The notes: generated by a model not told the origin, from the letters alone. Counted from the first letter of the stretch, positions 42,889 through 52,642 are shown. The stretch is DNA of 64,000 bases from Sphingomonas sp. DG1-23 (GCF_030730875.1 NZ_JAVAMA010000015.1:1-64000), one strand, 5' to 3'. Numbers and translations are program-made.

Positions 42889-43305
42889 ATGCACGCCGCA
42901 TTAGCTTTGCACGCCCGCGAGCAAGTCGACGGGCCTGACCGGAGGGCGCCTGTGCCCGGGAGTGATCCGCTTGTCGTGGTGATCGTGCGCGAAGCCGCCG
43001 TTCGCAGCACGCTGGTTGCGCGGTTGGCGATGAGCGGCGCCAACATGTGCACCGCCCAGCATTTCGACGAACGTCACCCGGCATCGCTACGCGGCACGGC
43101 AGCGATGCTGATCACCGATCGGGCGGCGATCGACGCGCATCCCGATGGCGCTGCCGCGCTGCTCTGCGACCCGCAGTGGAGCAGGATCGTCGTATTGACG
43201 CACGACGCCGCGGCGACGAGCGAAGACCCGCGCCTCCTCTACCTCGCTCCCGGCGATGCCGCCGCCTTGACCCGATTGGTGTCGGATTGGCGGGGCGAAG
43301 GCTGA
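42889..43305 (+). CDS. Receiver-like protein without phosphorylation site, ~138 aa
   Basis: No family is certain. After a variable lead, the product shows alternating strand/helix elements as in a response-regulator fold: DPLVVVIVREAAVRSTLVAR, AAMLITDRAAIDAHPDGAA and SRIVVLTHDAAATSEDPRLL, ending YLAPGDAAALTRLVSDWRG. The acidic triad is missing, so it would not be phosphorylated normally. The start is uncertain (ATG 42889, or a GTG near 42950). It converges on the FixJ-like regulator, with 5 bases between the two stops. Confidence 0.55.
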   Translation: MHAALALHAREQVDGPDRRAPVPGSDPLVVVIVREAAVRSTLVARLAMSGANMCTAQHFDERHPASLRGTAAMLITDRAAIDAHPDGAAALLCDPQWSRIVVLTHDAAATSEDPRLLYLAPGDAAALTRLVSDWRGEG

Positions 43306-43310
43306 GCGGC

Positions 43311-43925
43311 TCAGCTCTTCGGGAACAGCCCCGCCGCGAAAGCGATGCGCAGCGCTTCCGACAGGCTGCGTACCTCGAGCTTCTCCATCAGATTTGCGCG
43401 ATAGATCTCGACCGTCCGCGGACTGATGTCGAGTTCATAGGCGATGATCTTGTTCGACCGCCCTTCGATCAGACCCTTGAGAACGTCGGTCTCGCGCGGG
43501 CTGAGCTTGGCGATCTTGGTCTCGGCCGCGTTGACCCGCGCCGCTGCCTCATTATCCTCTTCCAGCCGGGAAAAGGCATTGTCGATCAGCTGGAGCAAGG
43601 TCTCGGCCTCATAGGGCTTCTCGACGAAATCGAGCGCGCCGGCCTTCATCGCCTGTACGGCGAGCCCGACATTGCCCTGGCCGGTGAGCACGATCGGGAC
43701 GAAGCGCGGACTGCCGTCCAGCGCGGTCAGCACGTCGAGGCCGGTGGCGCCGGGCATGTGGAAGTCGAGCAGCAGCACGCCCGGATCGAGTTCATTCACA
43801 TCCTGGAGGAAAGCGTCGCCGGACCGAAAGCCGCGGACGATAAGATCCTGGCGCACCGACAACAGACTATGGAGCGATGCGCGGACGGCATCGTCGTCGT
43901 CCACGATGTAGATCGTTCTGCTCAT
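43311..43925 (-). CDS. FixJ-family response regulator
   Basis: A 204-aa regulator with a receiver domain (IVDDDDAVRASLHSLL, phosphorylation site Asp54 in LLLDFHMPGATGLD, Lys in FVEKPYEAETL) and a LuxR/FixJ-type helix-turn-helix (LSPRETDVLKGLIEGRSNKI, ISPRTVEIYRANLMEKL). It follows the kinase gene by one base and is its clear partner. No fix or nif target genes are nearby, so the name describes the family only. Confidence 0.95.
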   Translation of the reverse strand: MSRTIYIVDDDDAVRASLHSLLSVRQDLIVRGFRSGDAFLQDVNELDPGVLLLDFHMPGATGLDVLTALDGSPRFVPIVLTGQGNVGLAVQAMKAGALDFVEKPYEAETLLQLIDNAFSRLEEDNEAAARVNAAETKIAKLSPRETDVLKGLIEGRSNKIIAYELDISPRTVEIYRANLMEKLEVRSLSEALRIAFAAGLFPKS

Positions 43926-43926
43926 C

Positions 43927-46590
43927 CTATTCTACACCCTCCTCTACGGCAGGCAGGGTGAAGCGGAAGCTAGCTCCTCCCTCGGGCCGGTTGTCGGCAC
44001 TCAATGTCCCGCCATGTGCTTCGATGATACGCTTGCTGATCGAAAGTCCAATACCCATTCCGCCTCCGTTACCTTTGGTGGTGGTGAAGCGAGAGAACAG
44101 ATGCTCCAACACATGAGGGGGAATTCCGGGTCCAGAATCGCGGACCGCTATTTCGATCATCTGCTCGCTCAACTTGTGCGAAGAAATAGTGATGAGGCGT
44201 TCCTGTTTGCCGGAAGTTCGCAGCGCTTCCATGGAGTTGCGAAGAAGGTTAACCAGAACTTGCTGTACTTGAATTCGATCAGCGAAAATAAAGGGCGCTT
44301 CGACATCAAGTTCATAGTTTACGCGGATGTGAAATTGTCCGGTCCCGACCAGCACGAGATCGACCGCATCGCGGACGGTCCGGTCGACCGATTCGGTCCG
44401 CATCTCGACTTCACCGCGCGCCATGAATGCGCGCATCCGACGGATGATCTCGCCGGCGCGCTGGGTCTGTTCCGATCCCATGCGCAGCAGATCGACGACG
44501 CGGTCGGTGCCTTCGCCGCGCTCGATGAGCATCCGTGCGGCGGCGAGGAAGTTTGAGGTGGCGCTCAGCGGCTGGTTGAGCTCGTGCGCGAGGTCGGCGG
44601 CCAGCTCGCTCATCGCGCTCTGGCGGGAGACATGTGCGATCTCGGCGCTGAGTTCGCTCAACCGTTCCTCGGTGGCGAGCTGTTCCGAAAGATTGCGCAC
44701 GAAGCAGGTCAGCAGCGTCTGGCCGTCGCTCTGCGCGACGCCGGTGCGGATCTCGATGGGGAATTTGCGTCCGTCCGCCGCTTCGGCGGTACCGCTCAGA
44801 ACCTCGCCGATGATCCCGTGGCCGGTCTCCAGAAAGCGGTTGAGCGTGGCCATGTGGATCGCCCGTCGCTCCGCCGGCACCAGCATCGTCGCCGGGCGGC
44901 CGAGCACGTCGGTCGCGCGATAGCCCCATAACGCTTCGGCGGCCGAGCTGAACTGGAGGATAGTGCTGTTCTGGTCGATCACCACCATCGCGTCGGGCAC
45001 CGTCTCCAGCACCGAGCGGAGCTGCGCCTCGCGCCGGCGCAGCGCCGCCTCGCGCTCCTCGCGCTCGGTCACGTCGAGGATCACGCCCACCGTGCGCAGC
45101 AGATTGCCTTCGGCGTCGTAAAAGGCGCGCGACGAGCCTTCGACCGCGCGAATTCCGCCCTGCGGCTGGAGGAAGCGGTAACGATAGCTGAACTTGTCGG
45201 AGCGGTCGCGCACGGTACGCGCGACGGTGTCGAGGATGCGCTGCACGTCCTCGGGCTCGACCTGCGCGCGCCATTTCTCGAAATCGGTGATGGTGCCCGG
45301 CACGAGACCGAGGCGTTGCTCGGTTCCCGGCGACCATTCGAGCCTGCCGGTCCGGACGTCCCATTCGAAGATGCCGAGCTCGTGCGCCGAGGCGGCGACC
45401 GCCAGCCGTTCCTCGCTCACCTTCAACGCCTCGATCGCGGCGACGCGCTGGGTGATGTCGGTGACCTTGAGGACGAGGACCGGCGGCCGGCCGGGAATCT
45501 CGACCTGGTCGATGGTCTCGAGTACCGAAATCTCGCGGTCGTCGCGGCAGATCTCGAGCAGTTCCTGGCCGTCCTCGAAGCGCGCGCCATGGGCGCCCGG
45601 ATCGAGTCGGCACTGCGAACGAAGCAGCATATATTTGTTCCGTCCGAGGGCTTCGGCCGAAGTCCAGCCATAGAGCTGCTCGCATCCGCGCGACCAATGG
45701 GTGATGTCGCCCTCGGCATTGGTCAGCACCACGGTGCTCTGCTCGAGCGCCTCGCTCAGTTCGACCATCGTGGCCTGACCACGCGCCACTCTGATAATCG
45801 CCCAATATACGACGAAGCCGACGATCAGGATGTTCGCGAGGGCAACCAGCCCCTCGATTGCAATCGGCGGCAGCGGCACCCGTTGGCCCAGCGCCTGTTC
45901 GAGCAGCGAAGGAACGATCGGCAGGATCACCGCGGTCGGCAGCAAGATGCGGATGGAGCGCCAGTCCTCGCCGCGCCGCATGAGCAGGCGCACCCATTCG
46001 AGGTTGCTGTGCAGCAGGAACAGGGCAAGCGCCAGGCAGAACGTGGCGAAGGCCGATGGCAGAGACACCGAGAAGAGACGCGTCGCGAGACTTCCCGGCG
46101 GCGTGAAGGCGGTCATGATGCCTGCTACGCCGACCAGGCCGAGCGCCAGCACCGCGAATGCCGTGCCGGCTTCGCCCGAGAACCAGTTGCGAACGCGCGC
46201 ACCATAGCCGGCGGTGGCGAGGATCAAAAAGATGATGCTGGAATTTATTCCCGGACGGCCCGGATTCGTAGCCTCGTGCAGCGAGATCAATTTGCCGAAG
46301 AGCAACAAGTCGACACCGAAATCGAGCCCGAGAAACGTCTGCGAAAGTGCGAGCACCGCCAAAGCCGCGGGAACCAGCCACAGCGCCGCGGCCAAATTGT
46401 CCCGGCCGTCGATCGATGCGAGAAATCCTAAGGAGAGGCACAAAAACCCGATGGCGGTCAGCGGCCAGATCGGGGTTCCGTCGAGGCCGAACCCTCGCAG
46501 CACGGGGATGTCGAAAACCCATCCGGCGAGAGAAAGCAGGCTGCACAAAGCCGCAAGCGCAACAAGGCCTGTCGCGACACTTCTGGACAT
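43927..46590 (-). CDS. Membrane PAS histidine kinase (FixL-like)
   Basis: An 887-aa kinase. Residues 1-270 contain about eight membrane helices forming a sensor I cannot name. Three PAS domains follow, at about 280-380, 395-510 and 520-635. The kinase core has His669 in LAADLAHELNQPLSA, the N box (NLLRNSMEAL) and G boxes (DSGPGIP, GMGIGLSISKRII). The third PAS resembles the FixL oxygen-sensing PAS. A His (His579, RAIHMATLNRF) falls where FixL binds haem, but the Arg that stabilises oxygen (Arg220 in Bradyrhizobium) appears to be Leu. ATG 46590 is used; GTG/TTG starts up to 48 bases upstream are possible. Confidence 0.9.
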   Translation of the reverse strand: MSRSVATGLVALAALCSLLSLAGWVFDIPVLRGFGLDGTPIWPLTAIGFLCLSLGFLASIDGRDNLAAALWLVPAALAVLALSQTFLGLDFGVDLLLFGKLISLHEATNPGRPGINSSIIFLILATAGYGARVRNWFSGEAGTAFAVLALGLVGVAGIMTAFTPPGSLATRLFSVSLPSAFATFCLALALFLLHSNLEWVRLLMRRGEDWRSIRILLPTAVILPIVPSLLEQALGQRVPLPPIAIEGLVALANILIVGFVVYWAIIRVARGQATMVELSEALEQSTVVLTNAEGDITHWSRGCEQLYGWTSAEALGRNKYMLLRSQCRLDPGAHGARFEDGQELLEICRDDREISVLETIDQVEIPGRPPVLVLKVTDITQRVAAIEALKVSEERLAVAASAHELGIFEWDVRTGRLEWSPGTEQRLGLVPGTITDFEKWRAQVEPEDVQRILDTVARTVRDRSDKFSYRYRFLQPQGGIRAVEGSSRAFYDAEGNLLRTVGVILDVTEREEREAALRRREAQLRSVLETVPDAMVVIDQNSTILQFSSAAEALWGYRATDVLGRPATMLVPAERRAIHMATLNRFLETGHGIIGEVLSGTAEAADGRKFPIEIRTGVAQSDGQTLLTCFVRNLSEQLATEERLSELSAEIAHVSRQSAMSELAADLAHELNQPLSATSNFLAAARMLIERGEGTDRVVDLLRMGSEQTQRAGEIIRRMRAFMARGEVEMRTESVDRTVRDAVDLVLVGTGQFHIRVNYELDVEAPFIFADRIQVQQVLVNLLRNSMEALRTSGKQERLITISSHKLSEQMIEIAVRDSGPGIPPHVLEHLFSRFTTTKGNGGGMGIGLSISKRIIEAHGGTLSADNRPEGGASFRFTLPAVEEGVE

Positions 46591-46852
46591 GTGCGACCGG
46601 CTCTCGGCCCGCGCACCGGAACTGTTACTCACTCGCAAAATACCTGCCCCTGTACAGGGTAAAAGCGAAGCGCCCCTGCCTTAACACTGAATAATTCGTT
46701 GTGGAAAGCTCCATACGTCCACGATGGCCAGTTATTGTCTGCGTCTAATTTTTCCATGGTATTTCAATCATGAAGCTGGCGCTTGCTAAATTTTCTGTTT
46801 GCCACGATCAAGACGCGCGCCGCGTGCGCAACGAACAGGGAAGGAATCGCGC

Positions 46853-48271
46853 TTGTTTCGACCGGTCTTGATCCTCGCCGGCGCGCTTGCGCTGGCGGGC
46901 TGCGCGGAAAGCGCCAGCAGGGCGCAGAGCACCTCTTCCGAGCCGGCAGCCAGGGGCCCCGGCAGAGGCAAGGGATATTCGCACGATCCTTTCCCCTCGA
47001 CCTATCGCGCCTATCCCGGTGCGCCGACCCTCGTGACCAACGTCACGATCTTCGACGGCGAGGGCGGGCGGATCGACAATGGCGCGGTGCTGTTCCGTGA
47101 CGGCAAGATCGTCGAGGTGGGGCAAACGTTGACCGCGGAAGCCGGCGTGACGGTGATCGACGGGCGCGGCAAATATCTCACGCCCGGCGTGATCGACATC
47201 CACAGCCATCTCGGCGACTATCCCTCGCCGGGCGTCGAGGCGCTGTCGGACGGCAACGAGATGACGTCCCCGGTCACCGCAGAGGTCTGGGCCGAGCACA
47301 GCGTGTGGCCACAGGATCCCGGCTTCGCGCGTGCGCTCACCAATGGCGGGGTGACCACGCTGCAGATCCTGCCCGGATCGGCCAATCTGTTCGGCGGGCG
47401 ATCGGTGACGGTGAAGAACGTCTATGCGCGCACCATGCAGGGGATGAAGTTCCCCGGCGCGCCCTATGGCCTCAAGATGGCGTGCGGCGAGAATCCCAAG
47501 CGCGTCTATGGCGGCAAGGGCCGCGCGCCGGCGACGCGGATGGGCAACATCGCCATCGACCGCCAGACCTGGGCCAAGGCAGTCGAATATAAGCGCCGCT
47601 GGGACAAGTATGAGGACAAGGGCGGCGAACCGCCGGCCCGCGACATCGCGATGGATACGTTGCGCGGCGTGCTCGAGGGCGAGATCCTCGTCCAGAACCA
47701 TTGCTACCGCGCCGACGAGATGGCGGTCGTCATGGATATGGCCAGGGAGTTCGGCTACCAGGTGACGGCGTTCCACCACGCGGTCGAGGCGTACAAGATC
47801 GCCGACCTGCTCAAGGCCAACAACATCTGCGCCGCGGTCTGGGCCGATTGGTACGGCTTCAAGATGGAAGCCTATGACGCGGTCAACGAGAACCTCGCCA
47901 TCCTCGAAAAGGAAGGCGCGTGCGCGATGATCCATTCGGACGATCAGAACGGCATCCAGCGGCTCAATCAGGAAGTCGCCAAGGCGCGTGCCTCGGGGCG
48001 CAAGGCGGGCTTCGACATCTCCGAGGCGGCGGCGTGGCGCTGGCTGGCGATCAACCCGGCCAGGGCGCTGGGAATCGCCGACAGGACCGGCAGCCTCAAG
48101 CCCGGCAAGATGGCCGATGTCGTGCTGTGGAATGGCAACCCGTTCAGCGTCTACACCCGGCCGCAAATGGTGTGGGTCGACGGGGCTTTGCTCTACGACG
48201 CCAACAATCCGAAGCTGCGGCCGGTATCCGATTTCGAGCTCGGCCAGCCGGGCGAGGGGGACGTGAAGTGA
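46853..48271 (+). CDS. Lipoprotein amidohydrolase
   Basis: A 472-aa metal-dependent hydrolase of the imidazolonepropionase/dihydroorotase-like superfamily, exported as a lipoprotein. The lipobox is LALAGC near residue 19. The N-terminal beta-sandwich leads into YLTPGVIDIHSHLGDY, whose HxH binds metal. Further likely ligands are QNHCYRADE, TAFHHAVEAY and the Asp in MIHSDDQNGIQ. The C-terminal NPARALGIADRTGSLKPGKM is typical. TTG 46853 is preferred because GGAAGGAA lies 7-14 bases upstream and the signal peptide starts there. It overlaps the next gene by four bases. The substrate is unknown; periplasmic peptide-like amides are possible. Confidence 0.88.
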   Translation: MFRPVLILAGALALAGCAESASRAQSTSSEPAARGPGRGKGYSHDPFPSTYRAYPGAPTLVTNVTIFDGEGGRIDNGAVLFRDGKIVEVGQTLTAEAGVTVIDGRGKYLTPGVIDIHSHLGDYPSPGVEALSDGNEMTSPVTAEVWAEHSVWPQDPGFARALTNGGVTTLQILPGSANLFGGRSVTVKNVYARTMQGMKFPGAPYGLKMACGENPKRVYGGKGRAPATRMGNIAIDRQTWAKAVEYKRRWDKYEDKGGEPPARDIAMDTLRGVLEGEILVQNHCYRADEMAVVMDMAREFGYQVTAFHHAVEAYKIADLLKANNICAAVWADWYGFKMEAYDAVNENLAILEKEGACAMIHSDDQNGIQRLNQEVAKARASGRKAGFDISEAAAWRWLAINPARALGIADRTGSLKPGKMADVVLWNGNPFSVYTRPQMVWVDGALLYDANNPKLRPVSDFELGQPGEGDVK

Positions 48272-49581
48272 TCAACAAGCTGCTTCTCTCGGCGAGCGCG
48301 ATGCTCGCCATCGCTGCTCCCGCCGCTGCGCAGACCGTGGTGATCACCAATGCCAGGCTCGTCGTGGGCGACGGCTCCGGTCCGGTCGAAGGCGGCACCG
48401 TGGTAGTTCAGGGCGGCCGCGTCGTCGCGGCGGGGACGGGCGTCGTCGCGGTGCCGGCGGGTGCGCGCGTGGTCGATGCCGGCGGGCGCTGGGTGACCCC
48501 GGGCATCTTCGCCGGGTTCACCCGGATGGGGATCGTCGAGGTCGACGCGGTTTCGGGCACCAACGACGTGTCGGCGGGAAGCTCGCCGTTCAACGCCGCG
48601 CTCGACGTGGCGCCGGCAGTGAATCCTAGGAGCAGTCCGCTGGCGATCAACCGGCTCGAGGGCGTCACGCGCGCCGTGGTCGCGCCCGACAACAGCAACG
48701 GTTCGATCTTCGCCGGGCAGGGGGCGATCATCGATCTCGGCGCCGACATGGATTCGGTCACCACGCCGCGGGCCTTCCAGTTCATGGAATATGGCGAGGC
48801 GGGCGCACGCGCCGCAGGGGGCAGCCGGCCTGCCGCTTATGCGATGCTCAAGAACGTTCTGTTCGAGGTGCGCGATTATATCCGCAGTCCGGCGGGCTTC
48901 GCCGATCGCGGCAAGGATGCGCTGTTGACCCGCGCCGATGCCGAGGCGCTGGTGCCGGTGGTGCAAGGGCGCGTGCCGTTGCTGGTCCATGTCGAGCGCG
49001 GATCGGATATCCTGACGGTGCTCGCGCTCAAGAAGGAAGCGCCGGCGCTGCGGCTGGTGCTGGTCGGCGTGACCGAGGGCTGGACCGTTGCGCGCGAAAT
49101 CGCCGCCGCGGGGGTGCCGGTGATCGCTTCGGCGCTCGCCGATTTGCCCGAGAGCTTCGAGCAGCTCGCCGCGACCCAATCGAATATCGGGCGGATGAAG
49201 GCGGCGGGCGTGCTCGTCGGGATCGGCACGATCAACCAGGACGAGGCCCGCCAGGCGCGCTGGGAAAAGCAATATGCCGGCAACCTCGTCGCCTTGGGCA
49301 AATTGCCCGGTGCGAGCGGGCTCAGCTGGGGCGAGGCGTTCGCGGCGATCACCTCGCGTCCCGCCGAGGCATTGGGAATGGGCGGCGAATTCGGCTCGTT
49401 AAAGCCGGGCCGGCGCGGCGACGTGGTGATTTGGGACGGCGATCCGCTCGAGATCGGCAGCTCGGCGGTCAATGTGTTCATCGACGGCGTCGAGCAACCG
49501 ATGACCAGCCGCCAGACCCGGCTGCGCGACCGCTATTGGGATCCCAGGGAAGGGCCATTGCCCAAGGCCTATCAGCACTGA
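48268..49581 (+). CDS. Amidohydrolase-like protein lacking the HxH metal motif
   Basis: A 437-aa paralogue of the preceding gene with a Sec signal peptide (INKLLLSASAMLAIAAPAAA). It has the same fold marks (ITNARLVVGDGSGPVEGGTV, WVTPGIFAGFTRMG, SLKPGRRGDVVIWDGDP). Where the first protein has DIHSH it has AGFTR, so the HxH site is lost. HVERGSD may keep one later ligand. It is probably inactive and may pair with or stabilise the first enzyme. The GTG start overlaps the upstream stop (GTGA), which argues for a shared complex. Confidence 0.85.
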   Translation: MINKLLLSASAMLAIAAPAAAQTVVITNARLVVGDGSGPVEGGTVVVQGGRVVAAGTGVVAVPAGARVVDAGGRWVTPGIFAGFTRMGIVEVDAVSGTNDVSAGSSPFNAALDVAPAVNPRSSPLAINRLEGVTRAVVAPDNSNGSIFAGQGAIIDLGADMDSVTTPRAFQFMEYGEAGARAAGGSRPAAYAMLKNVLFEVRDYIRSPAGFADRGKDALLTRADAEALVPVVQGRVPLLVHVERGSDILTVLALKKEAPALRLVLVGVTEGWTVAREIAAAGVPVIASALADLPESFEQLAATQSNIGRMKAAGVLVGIGTINQDEARQARWEKQYAGNLVALGKLPGASGLSWGEAFAAITSRPAEALGMGGEFGSLKPGRRGDVVIWDGDPLEIGSSAVNVFIDGVEQPMTSRQTRLRDRYWDPREGPLPKAYQH

Positions 49582-49662
49582 CGCTGATCGTTGCGGAACC
49601 TCGCCGATCGGTGCAGCATTGGCGGCACGTCGCCTCGGCGGCGGCGAATGGGAGAGCTGTAA

Positions 49663-50034
49663 ATGACGAAGCGCATTGTTTTGCCGTCGCTCCTGGCGCT
49701 GACGCTGGCCGGATGCGGATCCGCGGGCGACCGCGGCGCTGCCAATGAAGTCGTGGCCAATGCGGAAGCCGAGGCGAACGCCGTCGGCAACGTGGCGGGC
49801 GGGGAGAATGCGATCGCGCAAGTGTTCGCATTGTCCGATCGCCAGCGCAACGCGATGTTCATTCGCGCGCTGCTCGATGCCGATATCGAGTGCCAGTCGG
49901 TCACATCGTCCGAGCGGCTTCCCGATCAGGACGGCAAGCCGCTGTGGCGCGTCAATTGCTCCGACAAGACCGCGCACATGATCAGCATCACGCCCGACGG
50001 CACCGCCAATATCGTCAGCCGTACCGACCGGTAA
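49663..50034 (+). CDS. Small lipoprotein of unknown function, 123 aa
   Basis: The product has a lipobox (LALTLAGC, near residue 18), an Asn/Ala/Glu-rich linker and a small C-terminal domain with two cysteines (DADIECQSVTSSERLPDQDG and WRVNCSDKTAHMISITPDG). Similar small lipoproteins are common in sphingomonads, but no function is known to me. It lies 81 bases after the amidohydrolase pair and converges with the phoX-like gene across a shared hairpin. Confidence 0.8.
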   Translation: MTKRIVLPSLLALTLAGCGSAGDRGAANEVVANAEAEANAVGNVAGGENAIAQVFALSDRQRNAMFIRALLDADIECQSVTSSERLPDQDGKPLWRVNCSDKTAHMISITPDGTANIVSRTDR

Positions 50035-50051
50035 CGAACCCCGGGGATCGC

Positions 50052-50085
50052 AAAGAAAAGGGGAGGCGCCTCGCGGCGCCTCCCC
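50052..50085 (-). terminator. Terminator of the PhoX-like gene
   Basis: GGGGAGGCGCC (50060-50070) pairs with GGCGCCTCCCC (50075-50085), loop TCGC. On the minus strand it is followed by CTTTTCTTTG. It lies 26 bases after the stop of the gene at 50111. Confidence 0.88.
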
Positions 50086-50110
50086 GGTCGGGCCGAAGGT
50101 TCGCCGAACT

Positions 50111-52558
50111 TCAGAGCGCGATCACGCCGCCGTCATCCTTGGTGATCACTGCGACTGCCGAGCGCGGACGCACGGTGGCGCCGGCGGTGCCGGTCGCCTG
50201 GCTTTCGGGCCAGTGACCGCCCGGTGCCGCGACCGTGCCGCCATCGCCCGGATGCTGGATGCCGACGAACAGGGTACGGCCGTCGGGCGTGGTGTCGACG
50301 CCGGTGATCTCGCAGTCCACCGGACCGACGAGGAAGCGCTTGAGAGTGGCACCCGGCGCCGCACCGACGCGCGTTGCCTGCGTCGCCGTCGCACCGCCGA
50401 CCGCAGTGTTGGTGATGGTGCGCGCGCCGCCATCGCCCACCGTTCCCGGCATCGCGGCCAGCATCATGCAGTTGGTGACGTCGGTATAGGCGCCGTCGTC
50501 GGTCTGGATCCACAGCAACGGCTTGACCTGGCCCGAGGCATTGCTCGGGCGCCCGAACCACAGACCGTCGGGGCTGGAAAAGTCGTTGTCCGCGGTCAGG
50601 CCCGACAGGTTGACGTTCGCCGGATCGAGGTCGACGCCCGCACCAAAGGCATAGATGTCCCAGGTGAAGCCGGTCGCTTCGGTGGTGTTGCCGGTCTCGC
50701 GCAGTCGGATGATGTGGCCGTTGGGATTGCCGGTCTGCGCCGCGCCGCCCTTGGGGTCGTTGTAGTGGCGCGGATTGGCGGCGTCGGTCAGGTTGAGCGC
50801 GCGGCTGCTGCCGTTGGTGAGCGTCAGATAGACCTCGCCGGTCGCCGGATTCACCGCCGTCCATTCGGGCCGGTCCATCGGCGTCGCACCGACCACATCG
50901 GCAGCGAGGCGCGGATGAACCAGCACATCGGCCTGATCGCTGAACGCATAAGCGGGATTGGCGGCGGTGATGCCGTTTTGGCCGAACACCAGCGGGATCC
51001 AGTTGCCCGATCCGTCGGCATTGAACTTGGCCACGTAGAGCGTGCCCGCGTCGAGATATTTGTCGCCCATCGCGAGGCGATCGGCAGCGGTGGCATCGGC
51101 CGCGACCCAGGCCGTGTTCGAGACGAACTTGTACATATATTCGCGCTGCGAATCGTCGCCCATGTACCAGGCCGGCTTGCGGCCGGCGACGAACAGGCCG
51201 GGCCAGGCGCCTTCATGACCGAGACGTCCGAGCGCGGTGCGCTTCCGCGGCGTCGAGGCGGCATTGTACGGGTCGATCTCGACCACCCAGCCGAACTGGT
51301 TGGGTTCGTTGCGGAAATCGTCGGTCGCCGAGGCGCCGCTCGCGCGCGCATCCCAGCGGCGGAAGCGGGTATCGGCGGCGTCGGCGGGAACCACGGTCGA
51401 CCAGCCATAGCTGCCGCCCGCGGTCGGCGAGACGCCGTAACGGGCGAGCGCGGTGGTTTCCTTCGCGGTGCGGACGGCGTCGCCGCTGCGACGGAAATAG
51501 CCTGCCCAATTCTCTTCGCAGGTCAGGTTGGTCGCCCAGGGCGTGACGCCATTGGCGCAGTTGTTGACGGTGCCGCGCCCGGCGACGCCGGTCGGCGAGA
51601 ACAGGGTCTTGAGGAAATCGGTACCCCGCACCGGACCATTGAAGGCCATCGGCGTGTTGGGCGTGATACGGCGGTTGAAGCTGCTCGCCTGCGCCATCGA
51701 CCAGGCGCGATTGGCACCTTCCGAGACTTCGGTGACGCTCACGCCGTGGCACTCGATCTCCTTGATCGCTTCGGCCTCGGAACGAGGGCTGCCCGTTGCG
51801 CCCGTCGGGTGGAGATATTTCTGGGTGATGTTTTCATGGTTCTGCACCAGCAGTCCGCGGGTCGAGCTCGCATCGTCGCGCGCGCCGGCCGAACTCAGCC
51901 CGAACCATTGCAGCGCGTCGCCGTGATCGCCGATGCGTTGGGCGAAATTGGTGTCGGTGCCGTCATTCTTGAACGCCGGCACGCCCGCCGCGATCGGATC
52001 GCCGAGACGGTTGACCACCTGGACCTTATAGCCCGCGGGCACGCTGACGACGTCGAGCCTGTTCTTGGCGACCGCGGTGAAGCCGAGCTGCGCGGGATTG
52101 ACGGTGACCGTCGTCGTCGCGGTGGTGACGGTCGAGCCATTCGCGGCGGCGAATTGGAAGGTGAGTACCGTGGCGCTCGCCACGCTGGGCGCGAGGAACG
52201 TGGCGGTGTTGCCGACCGCGCCGGTGAGCGTGACGGCGGGGCCGCCGGTCTGCGTCCACGACACCGCTGCGGCGTCGCTCGCAGTACCGGTGAGCGTGAC
52301 GACCCGCCCGGCGTTGGTCGTCGCCGCGGCGCCGGCACTGACGGTCGGTGCAGGGTTGCTCGCGCTGTCATTGTTCGAATCGCAGGCGGCAAGCACCGAT
52401 CCGCCGAGCGTAGCCGCGACGATCGCCGAACCGCCGCGCAGCGTCTGGCGCCGCGAGAGGCGGCGTGCGGCGAGTTCGTTCAGCGTGATTTCGCTGCTGT
52501 GGTTGGTGTCGGTGTCGCCATCGGTATAGCCGAAGGCATTGGACGTCAGGTCGTTCAT
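50111..52558 (-). CDS. PhoX-type alkaline phosphatase, Tat-exported
   Basis: An 815-aa member of the PhoX/DUF839 family, calcium- and iron-dependent phosphatases used under phosphate shortage. The N-terminus has a twin-arginine motif (ARRLSRRQTLRGGSA) and a possible lipobox (SVLAAC). A ~95-residue Ig/PKD-like domain (TVSAGAAATTNAGRVVTLTG) precedes the catalytic part. PhoX-like blocks follow: NRLGDPIAAGVPAFKNDGTD, RGLLVQNHENITQKYLHPTG, NLTCEENWAGYF, PNQFGWVVEIDPYN and LGRLGHEGAWPG. ATG 52558 is used since the frame upstream is unlikely coding. A Pho-box-like site lies 85 bases upstream. Confidence 0.88.
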   Translation of the reverse strand: MNDLTSNAFGYTDGDTDTNHSSEITLNELAARRLSRRQTLRGGSAIVAATLGGSVLAACDSNNDSASNPAPTVSAGAAATTNAGRVVTLTGTASDAAAVSWTQTGGPAVTLTGAVGNTATFLAPSVASATVLTFQFAAANGSTVTTATTTVTVNPAQLGFTAVAKNRLDVVSVPAGYKVQVVNRLGDPIAAGVPAFKNDGTDTNFAQRIGDHGDALQWFGLSSAGARDDASSTRGLLVQNHENITQKYLHPTGATGSPRSEAEAIKEIECHGVSVTEVSEGANRAWSMAQASSFNRRITPNTPMAFNGPVRGTDFLKTLFSPTGVAGRGTVNNCANGVTPWATNLTCEENWAGYFRRSGDAVRTAKETTALARYGVSPTAGGSYGWSTVVPADAADTRFRRWDARASGASATDDFRNEPNQFGWVVEIDPYNAASTPRKRTALGRLGHEGAWPGLFVAGRKPAWYMGDDSQREYMYKFVSNTAWVAADATAADRLAMGDKYLDAGTLYVAKFNADGSGNWIPLVFGQNGITAANPAYAFSDQADVLVHPRLAADVVGATPMDRPEWTAVNPATGEVYLTLTNGSSRALNLTDAANPRHYNDPKGGAAQTGNPNGHIIRLRETGNTTEATGFTWDIYAFGAGVDLDPANVNLSGLTADNDFSSPDGLWFGRPSNASGQVKPLLWIQTDDGAYTDVTNCMMLAAMPGTVGDGGARTITNTAVGGATATQATRVGAAPGATLKRFLVGPVDCEITGVDTTPDGRTLFVGIQHPGDGGTVAAPGGHWPESQATGTAGATVRPRSAVAVITKDDGGVIAL

Positions 52559-52642
52559 GGAAATCCCCCAGGCATGCGGGTCCGTCGCGACCCGGCGCAC
52601 ATCGCCTTTGGAAGGGCTGCTTTACCGGGTGATGGAATTGGG

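Noticed and set aside
48268..49581. Second amidohydrolase as a pseudogene
   Set aside because: The frame is intact over 437 codons with a good signal peptide and coupled start; loss of HxH alone suggests a non-catalytic protein rather than decay.
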